This document shows positions 59,769 through 64,000 of a stretch of DNA of 64,000 nt, piece by piece (the stretch's first letter is position 1; the number at the start of each line of letters is the position of its first letter). The notes beneath the pieces were generated by a model. It saw only the letters and a list, made by a program, of their open reading frames with translations. It had not been told where the DNA came from and made no database searches. The stretch is from positions 3,038,001 through 3,102,000 of the forward strand of contig NZ_VWWO01000001.1 of assembly GCF_011752935.1 (NCBI RefSeq). Direction: 5' to 3'. Source of the stretch: Chitinophaga sp. Cy-1792. Its GTDB lineage: Bacteria > Bacteroidota > Bacteroidia > Chitinophagales > Chitinophagaceae. Both the position numbers and the translations under genes were made by a program.

Positions 59769-60869
59769 TTACTCTATTGTAATTACTGCAATATCCTTTC
59801 CTGCAAGAAAAATTTTCTTCTTATATATTGCGCAGGTTACTACGTTGAAGCCTTTTCCGATTTTTTGCCAGTCCAGGCCACCATTAAAAGAAATATCCGT
59901 ACCACTGGTTCCGGTGGCGACGAGGGTGTTTTTATTCAGCCAGGTTACGCCTGATTTATAACCGGAAGGCGCTGTATGTGGTGCTTTCCAGGATTTGCCG
60001 CCATCGGTGGTGATAAAGCAGTTACGATAGCGGAGGGTATCCTGTTTGTAGTTTCCGCCAACCACAATACCGTTTTGCTGGTCGCGGAAGGCTACGGAGA
60101 AGGCGCCTGTGCCGGATTCGCCCTGGATGACAGGTAGCGTATAGGCATTCCAGTTATTTCCTTTTCTTTTGTAGATAGCAGATTTCGTGCCGCCGGTAAC
60201 GAAGCAGGGAGTACCATCCGGGAGGATGATCAGGCTGGTATTGCTGGCGGCAAATATGGCTTCTCCGGTGGCGGCGATGGGCCTCGCCGCATCGGGGAGT
60301 GATTGCCATTGGCTACCATGGCTGGTTTGCAGCATTACAAAACGCGGTGTCCCGTTGGCATCGGGGAGGGGGTCGCCTATGGCGAAGCCTTCTCCGGATT
60401 TTGAGAATGCGAGTCCGTCGATAAAAATACCTGCCGTATCGATGGAGAGGGTATTGGTCCAGGTTTTTCCGCCATCTTGTGTCAGGTAGGCTTTTGCGGG
60501 TTGTCCTATACGAATAGCTACGGCTTTGTTGCGGTTGAAGGCATGGAGAGAGCGAAAGTCGCAGCTATCGCAGTTGGGGTCTGGCATAAACCATTCCCAG
60601 GTATTGCCATCGTTCAGGGAGCGGCCTACCTTGCCATTGGTCCCGGATACCCATATAGCACTGTCGGTAGTGGTGGCGAGTGCCCGGATACTGGCAGCTT
60701 CGGGTTTGGAACAGACAATACTGACCTGATATTTTGATTGGGCAGACAATGATAACATGTTTGTCAGGAGTACGAGGAGGAGCAGTCCGATACGGTCTCC
60801 TGCGGCTGAAAGCAGCCACTGTAAAGTGTAACGTTTATGGGCAGTACCAGATAAAAGGCCAGCGAGCAT
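59769..60869 (-). CDS. Secreted beta-propeller (BNR/YCF48-like) protein
   Basis: This 366-residue protein has an N-terminal hydrophobic segment (about 27-43) ending LSAQ, so the true start could be internal, nearer the signal peptide. The mature part contains BNR-type propeller repeats: DGGKTWTNTL, FITTDGGKSWKAPH, FNGGLDWQKIGKG, and WVSGTNGKVGRSLNDGNTWEWF. Such proteins are often annotated as oxidoreductases or glycosidase-like but usually have no proven activity. It is followed by the GH31 gene on the same strand, 249 bases on. Confidence 0.75.
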   Translation of the reverse strand: MLAGLLSGTAHKRYTLQWLLSAAGDRIGLLLLVLLTNMLSLSAQSKYQVSIVCSKPEAASIRALATTTDSAIWVSGTNGKVGRSLNDGNTWEWFMPDPNCDSCDFRSLHAFNRNKAVAIRIGQPAKAYLTQDGGKTWTNTLSIDTAGIFIDGLAFSKSGEGFAIGDPLPDANGTPRFVMLQTSHGSQWQSLPDAARPIAATGEAIFAASNTSLIILPDGTPCFVTGGTKSAIYKRKGNNWNAYTLPVIQGESGTGAFSVAFRDQQNGIVVGGNYKQDTLRYRNCFITTDGGKSWKAPHTAPSGYKSGVTWLNKNTLVATGTSGTDISFNGGLDWQKIGKGFNVVTCAIYKKKIFLAGKDIAVITIE

Positions 60870-60944
60870 ATATTATGATATTTATTTCCAATCTGTTAGC
60901 GGGAAGAAAATTACAAAATTGCTATAAAGTGTGGAGCAGATTTA

Positions 60945-60952
60945 TATATTTG
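60945..60952 (+). promoter_or_regulatory. -7 element of the histidine kinase gene
   Basis: TATATTTG matches TAnnTTTG exactly, 63 bases before the ATG at 61016, with a TTG 23 bases upstream as a weak -33 element. Confidence 0.5.
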
Positions 60953-61015
60953 CAATAAAGCCTTAACCTGCTTACTGTCATTAACACTAAAACCATCGTG
61001 CACTTACCGCGTAAA

Positions 61016-64000
61016 ATGAAAGTACTTGTCCTGCTAAGCCTATGCATTTTATGTGCTATTACTACACATGCGCAGGAGAAGCCATATATATTTGACAGCT
61101 ATAGTGTAAATGAAGGACTTTCTCAAAGTTCCATATTTGATATTGCCCAGGACGACCAGGGCTTTATGTGGTTTGCGACCAGGGATGGTATTAACCGCTT
61201 CGATGGTTATCTTTTCAACGAATACAGGTATAAACCGAATATATCCATCAAACCGGGAGATGGCAAGGGAGAGCTGGTACCGCGTACTACCAGTGGCAAC
61301 AGGGCGGTTATCAACCGTTTCGACCTCAGTGGTTATAAGGGATATTCCTTTTATAAAGACAGCCGTAACCAGTTATTACTTGCCCATAACAACGGGGTGA
61401 GCATCTACAATAAATACCTCAATAATTTCACGCCGGTATTGTTTGATACTTCTATTGTCAATGCTGCAGAGCGCGACAACAATGTAAAGTTCAAGGTACT
61501 GGGAGAAGATACCCTTACACATACCTACTGGATCTGGCGTCCGATGAAGGGATTGTATGTGGTAGACAGGGATACCTATTCCAGGAAGCGTATCATTGCG
61601 TATCCGCGACAGTTTACTTCTGCCGGTATTATTCCTCAGTTTGCCTACAAGGATAACGACCTGATCTGGATGTCGTACCAGACGGGGGAGTTGCTGGCTC
61701 TGAACATACATACCTTACAGCTGCAAACCTTCTGTTTACCGAATGTCGGTATCAATCCGGTGATGCGCAGGCTGAATGAGGATTCGCTTATTATCGCGAG
61801 CGACGGGCATATTATCATCTTCAATAAAAAAAGAAACAAATTCAGTGACCGGGCATATGAAATCCGTAATGAAAGGAATGAACCTTTCATTCCGCGAACG
61901 ATGGAGCTGGACCATGATGGGAATGCCTGGATTGGCGGAAATGACGGGGTGCTGATCTATAGTATTGCGCGAAATGATGTTATCCGGCATATTGTCAGCT
62001 TTAATACTTTCGAAACGCATTCCTTTAACCTGGTTACTTACCTGTACAGGGATGCATCGGATAATATGTGGGTAGGAACAGATGGCGATGGCATCAAAAA
62101 ATATTCTCCTCACAGAAAAATATTTAATCTCTACAGATCTCCCTTTATCACACATAATATGGTGGAGTCGGTGTACAAGCACGACGACGGGCGATTATAT
62201 GTGGGGCTGATGAATGACGGGCTCAATGTTTATGAAGAGGGGGGAAGATTTCTGGAAAGGATCAGCAACGAAACATATCCGGGTAAATTTCCGGCAAGCA
62301 GTCTGGCAGCCATTTGCAGAGAAGATTACGAGCATATCTGGTTAAGTTTTAACGGGATGCATATTGGATTATACAATGTGATCAATCGTAATTTCACTGA
62401 CCTGACGAAATATATTCAGCCGCTGGGCTTACCGAAAGATCCGGGGCAGTTTCCGTTTTTATTTAAGCGTTCCAATGGGGAGCTATATTTTAATTACGGG
62501 CATTACCTGTTAATGTTTACCTCAGAGGAGGGAAAGTATAAGGTGTCGCTGGTGCATGATTTCGGAGACGAGTTGCTGACTACCTATTACGAAGATATGA
62601 TGGGGACGCAGTATGTGGGTACGAAGTCGGCGGTGTACGTGCATCATGCCGGCCAGAGCCACTGGAACCGTGTTAATCTGCCGGAGGGTTCCGCGGTAAA
62701 ATCCATCACCAAAAACAGTCATAAGCAGGCGCTGATTGCCGGCACCAAAGGGTTGTTTGTATTAAATGAGCAGGACCAGGTGGTGCAGCATTTCAATAGT
62801 TATGATAATCCGAAGCTGATCAATGATTATCTGTATGGCGTATTGCTGGATGATAAAGACAAGATCTGGGTGAGTCATAACAAGGGGCTTTCGCAGATCA
62901 ATATGGTCACTAATGAGATTACGACCTTTGATCATGAAGATGGGCTGCAATCTAATGAATTCAATACCGGCGCCAGTTTCAAATCGGTAGACGGAGAATT
63001 GTTTTTTGGTGGTATCCGTGGGGTGAATGGTTTTTATCCGAAGAATTTCCGGAACAATCCATATTATCCAAAGGTGGTGATCAGGCGGATGGAAGTGCTG
63101 GATAAGCCATACGAGTCGGACACAGCTGTGTCTTTACTGAAGCGCGTAGAGCTACCTTATAATCAGAATACGATTGCGTTGGAGTTTGTGCCGCTGGAAT
63201 ATACGAATCCGCCGAAGAACCGGGTGCAGTATAAGCTGGAGGGTGCGGATGAAGACTGGGTGGATGGCGGAACGTTCAGGATGGCGAGGTATACGAATTT
63301 GCATCCGGGGAAATATACTTTTAAAGTGCGGGCATCCAATAATGATGATATCTGGAATACAACGCCTACCACGCTGGAGATTCTGATCAGAATTCCGTTC
63401 TGGCAATCGTTGTGGTTTAGATTTTTATTGCTTTTGTTGTTGTTAGGCATTGCATATTATTTTTCTACATTGTATCTTGACTATAAGATTCGTCATGAGA
63501 AATTAAAATTAGAGAAGGAGCAGGCGGTGGATCAGGAGCGTGCGCGTATTTCAAGTGATATGCACGATGACCTGGGGTCGGGGCTTTCCACTATCCGGTT
63601 GCTGAGTGAAATAGCGAAGCGAAAGATACAGGATCCTTCACAAACCAAGGAAATCGAGCGTATATCTGAGACTGCGGGAGAGATGGTGGATAAGATGAGT
63701 GAGATCATCTGGGCGATGAATTCATCCAATGATTCGCTGGCTAACCTGATCGCCTATATGAGAAGTTTCGCTGCTGATTTTCTGGAGCATGCGCATATCA
63801 CACATCAGTTTTATTTTCCTGAAACCATACCAAACATTAAGTTGAGCGGGGGCACGAGAAGAAATATTTACCTGGCAGTGAAGGAGTCGCTGCATAATGT
63901 GGTGAAGCATGCGAAGGCGACGGAGGTGGTGATAGAGGTGAAGATGAACAATAAAAACATGACCATTATGATCAAAGACAATGGAAAGGGATTTGATCAG
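61016..64000 (+). CDS. Large sensor histidine kinase with periplasmic propeller (3' end cut off)
   Basis: The frame stays open to the window edge (995 codons). A signal peptide (about 1-20, ending HAQ) leads into a periplasmic two-component propeller (about 25-690, with repeats such as DIAQDDQGFMWFATRDGINRFDG and LYRDASDNMWVGTDGDG). A Y_Y_Y domain follows (about 700-790: YKLEGADEDWVDGGTF). One membrane helix comes next, then a HisKA_3-type dimerisation domain with phospho-accepting His850 (SSDMHDDLGSGLST) and a HATPase domain (VKESLHNVVKHAKATEV, KDNGKGF). This is the Reg_prop/Y_Y_Y sensor class that responds to polysaccharide-type signals. Its cognate regulator would be downstream, off the window. 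Confidence 0.92.
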   Translation, partial: MKVLVLLSLCILCAITTHAQEKPYIFDSYSVNEGLSQSSIFDIAQDDQGFMWFATRDGINRFDGYLFNEYRYKPNISIKPGDGKGELVPRTTSGNRAVINRFDLSGYKGYSFYKDSRNQLLLAHNNGVSIYNKYLNNFTPVLFDTSIVNAAERDNNVKFKVLGEDTLTHTYWIWRPMKGLYVVDRDTYSRKRIIAYPRQFTSAGIIPQFAYKDNDLIWMSYQTGELLALNIHTLQLQTFCLPNVGINPVMRRLNEDSLIIASDGHIIIFNKKRNKFSDRAYEIRNERNEPFIPRTMELDHDGNAWIGGNDGVLIYSIARNDVIRHIVSFNTFETHSFNLVTYLYRDASDNMWVGTDGDGIKKYSPHRKIFNLYRSPFITHNMVESVYKHDDGRLYVGLMNDGLNVYEEGGRFLERISNETYPGKFPASSLAAICREDYEHIWLSFNGMHIGLYNVINRNFTDLTKYIQPLGLPKDPGQFPFLFKRSNGELYFNYGHYLLMFTSEEGKYKVSLVHDFGDELLTTYYEDMMGTQYVGTKSAVYVHHAGQSHWNRVNLPEGSAVKSITKNSHKQALIAGTKGLFVLNEQDQVVQHFNSYDNPKLINDYLYGVLLDDKDKIWVSHNKGLSQINMVTNEITTFDHEDGLQSNEFNTGASFKSVDGELFFGGIRGVNGFYPKNFRNNPYYPKVVIRRMEVLDKPYESDTAVSLLKRVELPYNQNTIALEFVPLEYTNPPKNRVQYKLEGADEDWVDGGTFRMARYTNLHPGKYTFKVRASNNDDIWNTTPTTLEILIRIPFWQSLWFRFLLLLLLLGIAYYFSTLYLDYKIRHEKLKLEKEQAVDQERARISSDMHDDLGSGLSTIRLLSEIAKRKIQDPSQTKEIERISETAGEMVDKMSEIIWAMNSSNDSLANLIAYMRSFAADFLEHAHITHQFYFPETIPNIKLSGGTRRNIYLAVKESLHNVVKHAKATEVVIEVKMNNKNMTIMIKDNGKGFDQ

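Noticed and set aside
1..64000. tRNA genes, CRISPR arrays, insertion sequences or prophage
   Set aside because: I saw no T-arm consensus, spaced repeats, transposase motifs or phage genes anywhere in the window.

Overview
The window is an ordinary chromosomal stretch of a Bacteroidota bacterium, most likely Chitinophagaceae (Chitinophaga-like). The basis is the recurring -7 promoter element TAnnTTTG, the ribosomal block rpmB-rpmG-DUF4295-ftsY-rimO, TonB/outer-membrane-barrel proteins, bacillithiol genes, DUF4294, DUF4382 and DUF5723 proteins, and many small lipoproteins. I see no insertion sequence, prophage, CRISPR array, tRNA or rRNA.

Layout. 1-50: a Thr/Ile-rich attenuator leader peptide on the minus strand, whose operon lies off the left edge. 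0.4-4.3 kb: an erythromycin-esterase-like secreted protein, then the tyrosine-degradation pair hmgA-hpd. 4.4-9.8 kb: two AraC-type regulators, two lipoproteins, a secreted protein, a small membrane protein and an L,D-transpeptidase-like protein. 9.9-14.1 kb: a gluconate-dehydrogenase-type gamma subunit followed by two tandem GMC flavoproteins, each with a CX5CX3C iron-sulfur motif. 14.3-18 kb: a GH35 beta-galactosidase, a hypothetical gene and a CBS-domain protein. 18-22 kb (minus): outer-membrane beta-barrel receptor, small lipoprotein and aspartokinase. 22.4-26 kb: fbp, a CAP-domain lipoprotein, and an ABC ATPase / DinB-YfiT / Nudix operon. 26-30 kb (minus): tonB-like, DUF5723 and folC. 30-32.4 kb: an MFS transporter and an AraC regulator separated by two overlapping perfect palindromes. 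32.5-35.5 kb (minus): ureohydrolase, membrane protein and radical SAM enzyme. 35.7-38.7 kb: cytochrome c maturation genes ccmE (Cys-type) and ccmF. 38.9-39.8 kb: a compact regulatory module of XRE regulator, palindromic operator, structured RNA and degenerate receiver. 40-45.6 kb: alpha/beta hydrolase, DUF4294, plug-like protein, bshB1, class-A-beta-lactamase-like enzyme, and a peroxiredoxin/AhpD-like pair. 45.7-50.4 kb: translation and secretion genes. 50.6-64 kb: DEAD-box helicase, glgB, DUF4382 lipoprotein, MORN-like protein, GH31 alpha-glucosidase, a beta-propeller protein, and a large sensor histidine kinase cut by the right edge.

Functional links. hmgA and hpd catalyse successive steps of tyrosine breakdown. 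The gamma subunit and GMC proteins probably form exported FAD dehydrogenases. bshB1 and the YfiT-like protein share bacillithiol chemistry. The peroxiredoxin and AhpD-like protein form an antioxidant pair. glgB, GH31 and GH35 handle glycans.

The strongest candidates for something undescribed are the XRE/operator/structured-RNA/pseudo-receiver module at 38.9-39.8 kb, the leader peptide at the left edge, and the overlapping long palindromes at 31.3 kb. All functional assignments come from reading motifs by eye; no database search was possible.
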